Source of the DNA: Strigamia acuminata
Taxonomy: Eukaryota > Arthropoda > Chilopoda > Geophilomorpha > Linotaeniidae
Assembly: GCA_949358305.1 (NCBI GenBank)
Contig: OX442319.1
Span: forward strand, 2,294,001 to 2,358,000
Direction of reading: 5' to 3'
DNA length: 64,000 nt
Shown here piece by piece: positions 1 through 9,531 of the stretch (positions are counted from its first letter, which is position 1; each line of letters starts with the position of its first letter). A program made the position numbers and the translations under genes. The notes beneath the pieces are model-generated. The model was not told the origin of the DNA and made no database searches. It was given only the letters and a program-made list of their open reading frames with translations.

Positions 1-10
1 TGTCGTTCTC
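1..10 (+). rRNA. 5S rRNA, 3' tail only (cut by window edge)
   Basis: The last 10 nt of a 5S gene (tgtcgttctc), followed by the array's T-rich terminator. The rest lies outside the window. Confidence 0.8.
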
Positions 11-94
11 TTCATTTTTATTTTTTTATTTTTTGCATTTTTAATTTTGTTTGCTGATCATTCAGTATAACTAAAATTATTAGCTCTTACTGAT

Positions 95-212
95 GTGAAC
101 AACCATACCACGCTGAAAACACCGGTTCTCGTCCGATCCCTGAAGTTAAGCAGCATCGGGTCTGGTTAGTACTTGGATGGGTGACCGCCTGGGAATCCCA
201 GATGTCGTTCTC
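95..212 (+). rRNA. 5S rRNA copy 1
   Basis: Spacer A upstream. Differs from the array consensus at G7A and C47T; it keeps C17 although it follows spacer A. Confidence 0.93.
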
Positions 213-296
213 TTCATTTTTATTTTTTTACTTTTTGCATTTTCAATTTTGTTTGCTGATCATTCAGTATAACTAAAATTATTAGCTCTTACTGAT

Positions 297-414
297 GTGA
301 ACGACCATACCATGCTGAAAACACCGGTTCTCGTCCGATCCCCGAAGTTAAGCAGCATCGGGTCTGGTTAGTACTTGGATGGGTGACCGCCTGGGAATCC
401 CAGATGTCGTTCTC
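297..414 (+). rRNA. 5S rRNA copy 2
   Basis: Spacer A upstream, C17T variant; otherwise consensus. Confidence 0.95.
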
Positions 415-498
415 TTCGTTTTTATTTTTTTACTTTTTGCATTTTCAATTTTGTTTGCTGAGTGTGCATTATTACTAAAATTCACAGCTTGTACTGAT

Positions 499-616
499 GT
501 GAACGACCATACCACGCTGAAAACACCGGTTCTCGTCCGATCCCCGAAGTTAAGCAGCATCGGGTCTGGTTAGTACTTAGATGGGTGACCGCCTGGGAAT
601 CCCAGATGTTGTTCTC
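499..616 (+). rRNA. 5S rRNA copy 3
   Basis: Spacer B. Carries G81A and C112T; the same pair recurs in copy 12. Confidence 0.94.
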
Positions 617-700
617 TTCATTTTTATTTTTTTACTTTTTGCATTTTCAATTTTGTTTGCTAATCATTCAGTATAACTAAAATTATTAGCTCTTACTGAT

Positions 701-818
701 GTGAACGACCATACCATGCTGAAAACACCGGTTCTCGTCCGATCCCCGAAGTTAAGCAGCATCGGGTCTGGTTAGTACTTGGATGGGTGACCGCCTGGGA
801 ATCCCAGATGTCGTTCTC
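701..818 (+). rRNA. 5S rRNA copy 4
   Basis: Spacer A (aatcattc form), C17T. Confidence 0.95.
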
Positions 819-902
819 TTCGTTTTTATTTTTTTACTTTTTGCATTTTCAATTTTGTTTGCTGAGTGTGCATTATTACTAAAATTCACAGCTTGTACTG
901 AT

Positions 903-1020
903 GTGAACGACCATACCACGCTGAAAACACCGGTTCTCGTCCGATCCCCGAAGTTAAGCAGCATCGGGTCTGGTTAGTACTTGGATGGGTGACCGCCTGG
1001 GAATCCCAGATGTCGTTCTC
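903..1020 (+). rRNA. 5S rRNA copy 5
   Basis: Spacer B; consensus gene. Confidence 0.95.
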
Positions 1021-1104
1021 TTCGTTTTTATTTTTTTACTTTTTGCATTTTCAATTTTGTTTGCTGAGTGTGCATTATTACTAAAATTCACAGCTTGTAC
1101 AGAT

Positions 1105-1222
1105 GTGAACGACCATACCACGCTGAAAACACCGGTTCTCGTCCGATCCCCGAAGTTAAGCAGCATCGGGTCTGGTTAGTACTTGGATGGGTGACCGCCT
1201 GGGAATCCCAGATGTCGTTCTC
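1105..1222 (+). rRNA. 5S rRNA copy 6
   Basis: Spacer B with one substitution (tacagat for tactgat) just before the gene; consensus gene followed by an 8-T run. Confidence 0.95.
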
Positions 1223-1307
1223 TTCGTTTTTATTTTTTTTACTTTTTGCATTTTCAATTTTGTTTGCTGAGTGTGCATTATTACTAAAATTCACAGCTTG
1301 TACTGAT

Positions 1308-1425
1308 GTGAACGACCATACCACGCTGAAAAAACCGGTTCTCGTCCGATCCCCGAAGTTAAGCAGCATCGGGTCTGGTTAGTACTTGGATGGGTGACCG
1401 CCTGGGAATCCCAGATGTCGTTCTC
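1308..1425 (+). rRNA. 5S rRNA copy 7
   Basis: Spacer B; C26A variant. Confidence 0.95.
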
Positions 1426-1510
1426 TTCGTTTTTATTTTTTTTACTTTTTGCATTTTCAATTTTGTTTGCTGAGTGTGCATTATTACTAAAATTCACAGC
1501 TTGTACTGAT

Positions 1511-1628
1511 GTGAACGACCATACCACGCTGAAAAAACCGGTTCTCGTCCGATCCCCGAAGTTAAGCAGCATCGGGTCTGGTTAGTACTTGGATGGGTGA
1601 CCGCCTGGGAATCCCAGATGTCGTTCTC
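1511..1628 (+). rRNA. 5S rRNA copy 8
   Basis: Spacer B; C26A; the following T-run is interrupted by C (tttttcttttttt). Confidence 0.95.
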
Positions 1629-1712
1629 TTCGTTTTTCTTTTTTTACTTTTTGCATTTTCAATTTTGTTTGCTGAGTGTGCATTATTACTAAAATTCACA
1701 GCTTGTACTGAT

Positions 1713-1830
1713 GTGAACGACCATACCACGCTGAAAAAACCGGTTCTCGTCCGATCCCCGAAGTTAAGCAGCATCGGGTCTGGTTAGTACTTGGATGGGT
1801 GACCGCCTGGGAATCCCAGATGTCGTTCTC
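1713..1830 (+). rRNA. 5S rRNA copy 9
   Basis: Spacer B; C26A; 8-T run downstream. Confidence 0.95.
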
Positions 1831-1915
1831 TTCGTTTTTATTTTTTTTACTTTTTGCATTTTCAATTTTGTTTGCTGAGTGTGCATTATTACTAAAATTC
1901 ACAGCTTGTACTGAT

Positions 1916-2033
1916 GTGAACGACCATACCACGCTGAAAAAACCGGTTCTCGTCCGATCCCCGAAGTTAAGCAGCATCGGGTCTGGTTAGTACTTGGATG
2001 GGTGACCGCCTGGGAATCCCAGATGTCGTTCTC
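1916..2033 (+). rRNA. 5S rRNA copy 10
   Basis: Spacer B; C26A; C-interrupted T-run downstream, as after copy 8. Confidence 0.95.
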
Positions 2034-2117
2034 TTCGTTTTTCTTTTTTTACTTTTTGCATTTTCAATTTTGTTTGCTGAGTGTGCATTATTACTAAAAT
2101 TCACAGCTTGTACTGAT

Positions 2118-2235
2118 GTGAACGACCATACCACGCTGAAAACACCGGTTCTCGTCCGATCCCCGAAGTTAAGCAGCATCGGGTCTGGTTAGTACTTGGA
2201 TGGGTGACCGCCTGGGAATCCCAGATGTCGTTCTC
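2118..2235 (+). rRNA. 5S rRNA copy 11
   Basis: Spacer B; consensus gene. Confidence 0.95.
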
Positions 2236-2319
2236 TTCGTTTTTATTTTTTTACTTTTTGCATTTTCAATTTTGTTTGCTGAGTGTGCATTATTACTAAA
2301 ATTCACAGCTTGTACTGAT

Positions 2320-2437
2320 GTGAACGACCATACCACGCTGAAAACACCGGTTCTCGTCCGATCCCCGAAGTTAAGCAGCATCGGGTCTGGTTAGTACTTA
2401 GATGGGTGACCGCCTGGGAATCCCAGATGTTGTTCTC
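2320..2437 (+). rRNA. 5S rRNA copy 12
   Basis: Spacer B; G81A and C112T, matching copy 3 at a distance of 1821 bp. Confidence 0.94.
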
Positions 2438-2521
2438 TTCATTTTTATTTTTTTACTTTTTGCATTTTCAATTTTGTTTGCTAATCATTCAGTATAACTA
2501 AAATTATTAGCTCTTACTGAT

Positions 2522-2639
2522 GTGAACGACCATACCATGCTGAAAACACCGGTTCTCGTCCGATCCCCGAAGTTAAGCAGCATCGGGTCTGGTTAGTACT
2601 TGGATGGGTGACCGCCTGGGAATCCCAGATGTCGTTCTC
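2522..2639 (+). rRNA. 5S rRNA copy 13
   Basis: Spacer A (aatcattc form), C17T, matching copy 4. Confidence 0.95.
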
Positions 2640-2723
2640 TTCGTTTTTATTTTTTTACTTTTTGCATTTTCAATTTTGTTTGCTGAGTGTGCATTATTAC
2701 TAAAATTCACAGCTTGTACTGAT

Positions 2724-2841
2724 GTGAACGACCATACCACGCTGAAAACACCGGTTCTCGTCTGATCCCCGAAGTTAAGCAGTATCGGGTCTGGTTAGTA
2801 CTTGGATGGGTGACCGCCTGGGAATCCCAGATGTCGTTCTC
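2724..2841 (+). rRNA. 5S rRNA copy 14
   Basis: Spacer B; private changes C40T and C60T, the latter inside the A-box region. Confidence 0.92.
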
Positions 2842-2925
2842 TTCGTTTTTATTTTTTTACTTTTTGCATTTTCAATTTTGTTTGCTGAGTGTGCATTATT
2901 ACTAAAATTCACAGCTTGTACTGAT

Positions 2926-3043
2926 GTGAACGACCATACCACGCTGAAAACACCGGTTCTCGTCCGATCCCCGAAGTTAAGCAGCATCGGGTCTGGTTAG
3001 TACTTGGATGGGTGACCGCCTGGGAATCCCAGATGTCGTTCTC
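2926..3043 (+). rRNA. 5S rRNA copy 15
   Basis: Spacer B; consensus gene; 8-T run downstream. Confidence 0.95.
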
Positions 3044-3128
3044 TTCGTTTTTATTTTTTTTACTTTTTGCATTTTCAATTTTGTTTGCTGAGTGTGCATT
3101 ATTACTAAAATTCACAGCTTGTACTGAT

Positions 3129-3246
3129 GTGAACGACCATACCACGCTGAAAAAACCGGTTCTCGTCCGATCCCCGAAGTTAAGCAGCATCGGGTCTGGT
3201 TAGTACTTGGATGGGTGACCGCCTGGGAATCCCAGATGTCGTTCTC
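3129..3246 (+). rRNA. 5S rRNA copy 16
   Basis: Spacer B; C26A. Confidence 0.95.
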
Positions 3247-3331
3247 TTCGTTTTTATTTTTTTTACTTTTTGCATTTTCAATTTTGTTTGCTGAGTGTGC
3301 ATTATTACTAAAATTCACAGCTTGTACTGAT

Positions 3332-3449
3332 GTGAACGACCATACCACGCTGAAAAAACCGGTTCTCGTCCGATCCCCGAAGTTAAGCAGCATCGGGTCT
3401 GGTTAGTACTTGGATGGGTGACCGCCTGGAAATCCCAGATGTCGTTCTC
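3332..3449 (+). rRNA. 5S rRNA copy 17
   Basis: Spacer B; C26A and G99A. Confidence 0.94.
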
Positions 3450-3533
3450 TTCGTTTTTCTTTTTTTACTTTTTGCATTTTCAATTTTGTTTGCTGAGTGT
3501 GCATTATTACTAAAATTCACAGCTTGTACTGAT

Positions 3534-3651
3534 GTGAACGACCATACCACGCTGAAAACACCGGTTCTCGTCCGATCCCCGAAGTTAAGCAGCATCGGGT
3601 CTGGTTAGTACTTAGATGGGTGACCGCCTGGGAATCCCAGATGTCGTTCTC
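3534..3651 (+). rRNA. 5S rRNA copy 18
   Basis: Spacer B; G81A. Confidence 0.95.
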
Positions 3652-3736
3652 TTCGTTTTTATTTTTTTTACTTTTTGCATTTTCAATTTTGTTTGCTGAG
3701 TGTGCATTATTACTAAAATTCACAGCTTGTACTGAT

Positions 3737-3854
3737 GTGAACGACCATACCACGCTGAAAAAACCGGTTCTCGTCCGATCCCCGAAGTTAAGCAGCATCG
3801 GGTCTGGTTAGTACTTGGATGGGTGACCGCCTGGGAATCCCAGATGTCGTTCTC
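3737..3854 (+). rRNA. 5S rRNA copy 19
   Basis: Spacer B; C26A. Confidence 0.95.
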
Positions 3855-3939
3855 TTCGTTTTTATTTTTTTTACTTTTTGCATTTTCAATTTTGTTTGCT
3901 GAGTGTGCATTATTACTAAAATTCACAGCTTGTACTGAT

Positions 3940-4057
3940 GTGAACGACCATACCACGCTGAAAAAACCGGTTCTCGTCCGATCCCCGAAGTTAAGCAGCA
4001 TCGGGTCTGGTTAGTACTTGGATGGGTGACCGCCTGGGAATCCCAGATGTCGTTCTC
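3940..4057 (+). rRNA. 5S rRNA copy 20
   Basis: Spacer B; C26A; C-interrupted T-run downstream. Confidence 0.95.
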
Positions 4058-4141
4058 TTCGTTTTTCTTTTTTTACTTTTTGCATTTTCAATTTTGTTTG
4101 CTGAGTGTGCATTATTACTAAAATTCACAGCTTGTACTGAT

Positions 4142-4259
4142 GTGAACGACCATACCACGCTGAAAACACCGGTTCTCGTCTGATCCCCGAAGTTAAGCAG
4201 CATCGGGTCTGGTTAGTACTTGGATGGGTGACCGCCTGGGAATCCCAGATGTCGTTCTC
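4142..4259 (+). rRNA. 5S rRNA copy 21
   Basis: Spacer B; C40T. Confidence 0.94.
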
Positions 4260-4343
4260 TTCGTTTTTATTTTTTTACTTTTTGCATTTTCAATTTTGTT
4301 TGCTGAGTGTGCATTATTACTAAAATTCACAGCTTGTACTGAT

Positions 4344-4461
4344 GTGAACGACCATACCACGCTGAAAACACCGGTTCTCGTCCGATCCCCGAAGTTAAGC
4401 AGCATCGGGTCTGGATAGTACTTGGATGGGTGACCGCCTGGGAATCCCAGATGTCGTTCTC
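4344..4461 (+). rRNA. 5S rRNA copy 22
   Basis: Spacer B; T72A. Confidence 0.94.
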
Positions 4462-4545
4462 TTCATTTTTATTTTTTTAGTTTTTGCATTTTCAATTTTG
4501 TATGCTGATCATTCAGTATAACTAAAATTATTAGCTTTTACTGAT

Positions 4546-4663
4546 GTGAACGACCATACCATGCTGAAAACACCGGTTCTCGTCCGATCCCCGAAGTTAA
4601 GCAGCATCGGGTCTGGTTAGTACTTGGATGGGTGACCGCCTGGGAATCCCAGATGTCGTTCTC
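4546..4663 (+). rRNA. 5S rRNA copy 23
   Basis: Spacer A with two private changes (tatgctgatc, agctttta); C17T. Confidence 0.94.
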
Positions 4664-4747
4664 TTCGTTTTTATTTTTTTACTTTTTGCATTTTCAATTT
4701 TGTTTGCTGAGTGTGCATTATTACTAAAATTCACAGCTTGTACTGAT

Positions 4748-4865
4748 GTGAACGACCATACCACGCTGAAAACACCGGTTCTCGTTCGATCCCCGAAGTT
4801 AAGCAGCATCGGGTCTGGTTAGTACTTGGATGGGTGACCGCCTAGGAATCCCAGATGTCGTTCTC
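4748..4865 (+). rRNA. 5S rRNA copy 24
   Basis: Spacer B; C39T and G97A. Confidence 0.93.
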
Positions 4866-4949
4866 TTCGTTTTTATTTTTTTCCTTTTTGCATTTTCAAT
4901 TTTGTTTGCTGAGTGTGCATTATTACTAAAATTCACAGCTTGTACTGAT

Positions 4950-5067
4950 GTGAACGACCATACCACGCTGAAAACACCGGTTCTCGTCCGATCCCCGAAG
5001 TTAAGCAGCATCGGGTCTGGTTAGTACTTGGATGGGTGACCGCCTGGGAATCCCAGATGTCGTTCTC
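4950..5067 (+). rRNA. 5S rRNA copy 25
   Basis: Spacer B; consensus gene. Confidence 0.95.
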
Positions 5068-5151
5068 TTCGTTTTTATTTTTTTACTTTTTGCATTTTCA
5101 ATTTTGTTTGCTGAGTGTGCATTATTACTAAAATTCACAGCTTCTACTGAT

Positions 5152-5269
5152 GTGAACGACCATACCACGCTGAAAACACCGGTTCTCGTCCGATCCCCGA
5201 AATTAAGCAGCATCGGGTCTGGATAGTACTTGGATGGGTGACCGCCTGGGAATCCCAGATGTCGTTCTC
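5152..5269 (+). rRNA. 5S rRNA copy 26
   Basis: Spacer B (cttctactgat form); G51A and T72A. First unit of a block that recurs 2021 bp downstream. Confidence 0.94.
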
Positions 5270-5353
5270 TTCATTTTTATTTTTTTAGTTTTTGCATTTT
5301 CAATTTTGTTTGCTGATCATTCAGTATAACTAAAATTATTAGCTCTTACTGAT

Positions 5354-5471
5354 GTGAACGACCATACCATGCTGAAAACACCGGTTCTCGTCCGATCCCC
5401 GAAGTTAAGCAGCATCGGGTCTGGTTAGTACTTGGATGGGTGACCGCCTGGGAATCCCAGATGTCGTTCTC
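5354..5471 (+). rRNA. 5S rRNA copy 27
   Basis: Spacer A; C17T. Confidence 0.95.
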
Positions 5472-5555
5472 TTCGTTTTTATTTTTTTAATTTTTGCATT
5501 TTCAATTTTGTTTGCTGAGTGTGCATTATTACTAAAATTCACAGCTTGTACTGAT

Positions 5556-5673
5556 GTGAACGACCATACCACGCTGAAAAAACCGGTTCTCGTCCGATCC
5601 CCGAAGTTAAGCAGCATCGGGTCTGGTTAGTACTTGGATGGGTGACCGCCTGGGAATCCCAGATGTCGTTCTC
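5556..5673 (+). rRNA. 5S rRNA copy 28
   Basis: Spacer B; C26A. Confidence 0.95.
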
Positions 5674-5758
5674 TTCGTTTTTATTTTTTTTACTTTTTGC
5701 ATTTTCAATTTTGTTTGCTGAGTGTGCATTATTACTAAAATTCACAGCTTGTACTGAT

Positions 5759-5876
5759 GTGAACGACCATACCACGCTGAAAAAACCGGTTCTCGTCCGA
5801 TCCCCGAAGTTAAGCAGCATCGGGTCTGGTTAGTACTTGGATGGGTGACCGCCTGGGAATCCCAGATGTCGTTCTC
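5759..5876 (+). rRNA. 5S rRNA copy 29
   Basis: Spacer B; C26A; downstream ctacg instead of cttcg. Confidence 0.95.
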
Positions 5877-5960
5877 TACGTTTTTATTTTTTTACTTTTT
5901 GCATTTTCAATTTTGTTTGCTGAGTGTGCATTATTACTAAAATTCACAGCTTGTACTGAT

Positions 5961-6078
5961 GTGAACGACCATACCACGCTGAAAACACCGGTTCTCGTTC
6001 GATCCCCGAAGTTAAGCAGCATCGGGTCTGGTTAGTACTTGGATGGGTGACCGCCTGGGAATCCCAGATGTCGTTCTC
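5961..6078 (+). rRNA. 5S rRNA copy 30
   Basis: Spacer B; C39T. Confidence 0.95.
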
Positions 6079-6162
6079 TTCGTTTTTATTTTTTTACTTT
6101 TTGCATTTTCAATTTTGTTTGCTGAGTGTGCATTATTACTAAAATTCACAGCTTGTACTGAT

Positions 6163-6280
6163 GTGAACGACCATACCACGCTGAAAACACCGGTTCTCGT
6201 CCGATCCCCGAAGTTAAGCAGCATCGGGTCTGGATAGTACTTGGATGGGTGACCGCCTGGGAATCCCAGATGTCGTTCTC
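6163..6280 (+). rRNA. 5S rRNA copy 31
   Basis: Spacer B; T72A. Confidence 0.95.
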
Positions 6281-6364
6281 TTCATTTTTATTTTTTTAGT
6301 TTTTGCATTTTCAATTTTGTTTGCTGATCATTCAGTATAACTAAAATTATTAGCTTTTACTGAT

Positions 6365-6482
6365 GTGAACGACCATACCATGCTGAAAACACCGGTTCTC
6401 GTCCGATCCCCGAAGTTAAGCAGCATCGGATCTGGTTAGTACTTGGATGGGTGACCGCCTGGGAATCCCAGATGTCGTTCTC
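6365..6482 (+). rRNA. 5S rRNA copy 32
   Basis: Spacer A; C17T and G66A. Confidence 0.94.
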
Positions 6483-6566
6483 TTCGTTTTTATTTTTTTA
6501 CTTTTTGCATTTTCAATTTTGTTTGCTGAGTGTGCATTATTACTAAAATTCACAGCTTGTACTGAT

Positions 6567-6684
6567 GTGAACGACCATACCACGCTGAAAACACCGGTTC
6601 TCGTCCGATCCCCGAAGTTAAGCAGCATCGGGTCTGGTTAGTACTTGGATGGGTGACCGCCTGGGAATCCCAGATGTTGTTCTC
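6567..6684 (+). rRNA. 5S rRNA copy 33
   Basis: Spacer B; C112T. Confidence 0.95.
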
Positions 6685-6768
6685 TTCATTTTTATTTTTT
6701 TACTTTTTGCATTTTCAATTTTGTTTGCTAATCATTCGGTATAACTAAAATTATTAGCTCTTACTGAT

Positions 6769-6886
6769 GTGAACGACCATACCATGCTGAAAACACCGGT
6801 TCTCGTCCGATCCCCGAAGTTAAGCAGCATCGGGTCTGGTTAGTACTTGGATGGGTGACCGCCTGGGAATCCCAGATGTTGTTCTC
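6769..6886 (+). rRNA. 5S rRNA copy 34
   Basis: Spacer A (aatcattcggt form); C17T and C112T. Confidence 0.94.
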
Positions 6887-6970
6887 TTCATTTTTATTTT
6901 TTTACTTTTTGCATTTTCAATTTTGTTTGCTAATCATTCGGTATAACTAAAATTATTAGCTCTTACTGAT

Positions 6971-7088
6971 GTGAACGACCATACCATGCTGAAAACACCG
7001 GTTCTCGTCCGATCCCCGAAGTTAAGCAGCATCGGGTCTGGTTAGTACTTGGATGGGTGACCGCCTGGGAATCCCAGATGTCGTTCTC
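6971..7088 (+). rRNA. 5S rRNA copy 35
   Basis: Spacer A (aatcattcggt form); C17T. Confidence 0.95.
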
Positions 7089-7172
7089 TTCGTTTTTATT
7101 TTTTTACTTTTTGCATTTTCAATTTTGTTTGCTGAGTGTGCATTATTACTAAAATTCACAGCTTCTACTGAT

Positions 7173-7290
7173 GTGAACGACCATACCACGCTGAAAACAC
7201 CGGTTCTCGTCCGATCCCCGAAATTAAGCAGCATCGGGTCTGGATAGTACTTGGATGGGTGACCGCCTGGGAATCCCAGATGTCGTTCTC
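7173..7290 (+). rRNA. 5S rRNA copy 36
   Basis: Repeats copy 26: cttctactgat spacer, G51A and T72A. Confidence 0.94.
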
Positions 7291-7374
7291 TTCATTTTTA
7301 TTTTTTTAGTTTTTGCATTTTCAATTTTGTTTGCTGATCATTCAGTATAACTAAAATTATTAGCTCTTACTGAT

Positions 7375-7492
7375 GTGAACGACCATACCATGCTGAAAAC
7401 ACCGGTTCTCGTCCGATCCCCGAAGTTAAGCAGCATCGGGTCTGGTTAGTACTTGGATGGGTGACCGCCTGGGAATCCCAGATGTCGTTCTC
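7375..7492 (+). rRNA. 5S rRNA copy 37
   Basis: Repeats copy 27: spacer A, C17T. Confidence 0.95.
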
Positions 7493-7576
7493 TTCGTTTT
7501 TATTTTTTTACTTTTTGCATTTTCAATTTTGTTTGCTGAGTGTGCATTATTACTAAAATTCACAGCTTGTACTGAT

Positions 7577-7694
7577 GTGAACGACCATACCACGCTGAAA
7601 AAACCGGTTCTCGTCCGATCCCCGAAGTTAAGCAGCATCGGGTCTGGTTAGTACTTGGATGGGTGACCGCCTGGGAATCCCAGATGTCGTTCTC
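7577..7694 (+). rRNA. 5S rRNA copy 38
   Basis: Repeats copy 28: C26A. Confidence 0.95.
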
Positions 7695-7779
7695 TTCGTT
7701 TTTATTTTTTTTACTTTTTGCATTTTCAATTTTGTTTGCTGAGTGTGCATTATTACTAAAATTCACAGCTTGTACTGAT

Positions 7780-7897
7780 GTGAACGACCATACCACGCTG
7801 AAAAAACCGGTTCTCGTCCGATCCCCGAAGTTAAGCAGCATCGGGTCTGGTTAGTACTTGGATGGGTGACCGCCTGGGAATCCCAGATGTCGTTCTC
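7780..7897 (+). rRNA. 5S rRNA copy 39
   Basis: Repeats copy 29: C26A and downstream ctacg. Confidence 0.95.
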
Positions 7898-7981
7898 TAC
7901 GTTTTTATTTTTTTACTTTTTGCATTTTCAATTTTGTTTGCTGAGTGTGCATTATTACTAAAATTCACAGCTTGTACTGAT

Positions 7982-8099
7982 GTGAACGACCATACCACGC
8001 TGAAAACACCGGTTCTCGTTCGATCCCCGAAGTTAAGCAGCATCGGGTCTGGTTAGTACTTGGATGGGTGACCGCCTGGGAATCCCAGATGTCGTTCTC
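7982..8099 (+). rRNA. 5S rRNA copy 40
   Basis: Repeats copy 30: C39T. Confidence 0.95.
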
Positions 8100-8183
8100 T
8101 TCGTTTTTATTTTTTTACTTTTTGCATTTTCAATTTTGTTTGCTGAGTGTGCATTATTACTAAAATTCACAGCTTGTACTGAT

Positions 8184-8301
8184 GTGAACGACCATACCAC
8201 GCTGAAAACACCGGTTCTCGTCCGATCCCCGAAGTTAAGCAGCATCGGGTCTGGATAGTACTTGGATGGGTGACCGCCTGGGAATCCCAGATGTCGTTCT
8301 C
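8184..8301 (+). rRNA. 5S rRNA copy 41
   Basis: Repeats copy 31: T72A. Confidence 0.95.
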
Positions 8302-8385
8302 TTCATTTTTATTTTTTTAGTTTTTGCATTTTCAATTTTGTTTGCTGATCATTCAGTATAACTAAAATTATTAACTTTTACTGAT

Positions 8386-8503
8386 GTGAACGACCATACC
8401 ATGCTGAAAACACCGGTTCTCGTCCGATCCCCGAAGTTAAGCAGCATCGGATCTGGTTAGTACTTGGATGGGTGACCGCCTGGGAATCCCAGATGTCGTT
8501 CTC
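8386..8503 (+). rRNA. 5S rRNA copy 42
   Basis: Repeats copy 32: spacer A, C17T and G66A; one private spacer change (ttaactttta). Confidence 0.94.
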
Positions 8504-8587
8504 TTCGTTTTTATTTTTTTACTTTTTGCATTTTCAATTTTGTTTGCTGAGTGTGCATTATTACTAAAATTCACAGCTTGTACTGAT

Positions 8588-8705
8588 GTGAACGACCATA
8601 CCACGCTGAAAACACCGGTTCTCGTCCGATCCCCGAAGTTAAGCAGCATCGGGTCTGGTTAGTACTTGGATGGGTGACCGCCTGGGAATCCCAGATGTTG
8701 TTCTC
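8588..8705 (+). rRNA. 5S rRNA copy 43
   Basis: Repeats copy 33: C112T. Confidence 0.95.
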
Positions 8706-8789
8706 TTCATTTTTATTTTTTTACTTTTTGCATTTTCAATTTTGTTTGCTAATCATTCGGTATAACTAAAATTATTAGCTCTTACTGAT

Positions 8790-8907
8790 GTGAACGACCA
8801 TACCATGCTGAAAACACCGGTTCTCGTCCGATCCCCGAAGTTAAGCAGCATCGGGTCTGGTTAGTACTTGGATGGGTGACCGCCTGGGAATCCCAGATGT
8901 CGATCTC
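8790..8907 (+). rRNA. 5S rRNA copy 44
   Basis: Spacer A (aatcattcggt form); C17T and T114A in the 3' arm of the closing helix. Confidence 0.92.
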
Positions 8908-8994
8908 TTTGTTTTTATTTTTTTTCTTTTTGCATTTTCAATTTTGTTTGCTGAGTGTGCATTATTATTACTAAAATTCACAGCTTGTACTGAT

Positions 8995-9112
8995 GTGAAC
9001 GACCATACCACGCTGAAAACACCGGTTCTCGTCCGATCCCCGAAGTTAAGCAGCATCGGGTCTGGTTAGTACTTGGATGGGTGACTGCCTGGGAATCCCA
9101 GATGTCGTTCTC
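8995..9112 (+). rRNA. 5S rRNA copy 45
   Basis: Spacer B with an extra tta; C92T. Confidence 0.92.
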
Positions 9113-9205
9113 TTCGTTTTTATTTTTTTACTTTTTGCATTTTCAATTTTGTTTGCTGATCATTCAGTTATTTCAGTATAACTAAAATTATTAGCTCTTA
9201 CTGAT

Positions 9206-9323
9206 GTGAACGACCATACTACGCTGAAAACACCGGTTATCGTCCGATCCCCGAAGTTAAGCAGCATCGGGTCTGGTTAGTACTTGGATGGTTGACCGCC
9301 TGGGAATCCCAGATGTCGTTCTC
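9206..9323 (+). rRNA. 5S rRNA copy 46 (divergent)
   Basis: Spacer A with a 9-nt insertion (ttatttcag repeated); C15T, C34A and G87T. The most divergent complete copy, one unit from the array edge; it may be a decaying gene. Confidence 0.85.
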
Positions 9324-9407
9324 TTCGTTTTTATTTTTTTACTTTTTGCATTTTCAATTTTGTTTGCTGAGTGTGCATTATTACTAAAATTCACAGCTTG
9401 TACTGAT

Positions 9408-9462
9408 GTGAACGACCATACCACGCTGAAAACACCGGTTCTCGTCCGATCCCCGAAGTTAA
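9408..9462 (+). pseudogene. Truncated 5S rRNA at array edge
   Basis: The first 55 nt match the consensus and then break inside the A-box region (after gaagttaa) into unrelated single-copy DNA. The C box and 3' half are missing, so pol III transcription is not expected. This marks the right boundary of the array. Confidence 0.9.
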
Positions 9463-9531
9463 TAATGAGAGAAAGAATTGACGACGTAACAATGTAATGT
9501 AGTTTCGTGTTTGTGTGTTGTTTTATTGAAA

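Larger units (their letters stand above)
1..9462 (+). repeat. 5S rDNA tandem array
   Basis: The array consists of head-to-tail units of 202 bp, or 203 bp where the T-run has one more T. Each unit has a 118-nt 5S gene, a T-rich stretch starting directly at the gene's 3' end (consistent with RNA polymerase III termination) and a spacer. Two spacer classes alternate irregularly: A (gatcattcagtataac or aatcattc variants) and B (gagtgtgcattattac). The internal promoter region (aagttaagcagcatcggg and ttggatgggtgaccgcc) is well preserved in almost all copies. Gene variant C17T travels with spacer A, and C26A occurs mostly beside the 8-T run. The array runs off the left edge and ends inside a 5S gene at 9462. 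Confidence 0.97.

Noticed and set aside
1-9462. CRISPR-like regular repeat array
   Set aside because: The repeat is a full 5S rRNA gene and the spacers are near-identical, not unique; the DNA is eukaryotic.
348-9497. Dozens of 60-100 residue ORFs on both strands across the 5S array
   Set aside because: They repeat with the 202-bp unit and are shadows of the 5S genes and spacers; no coding signal.
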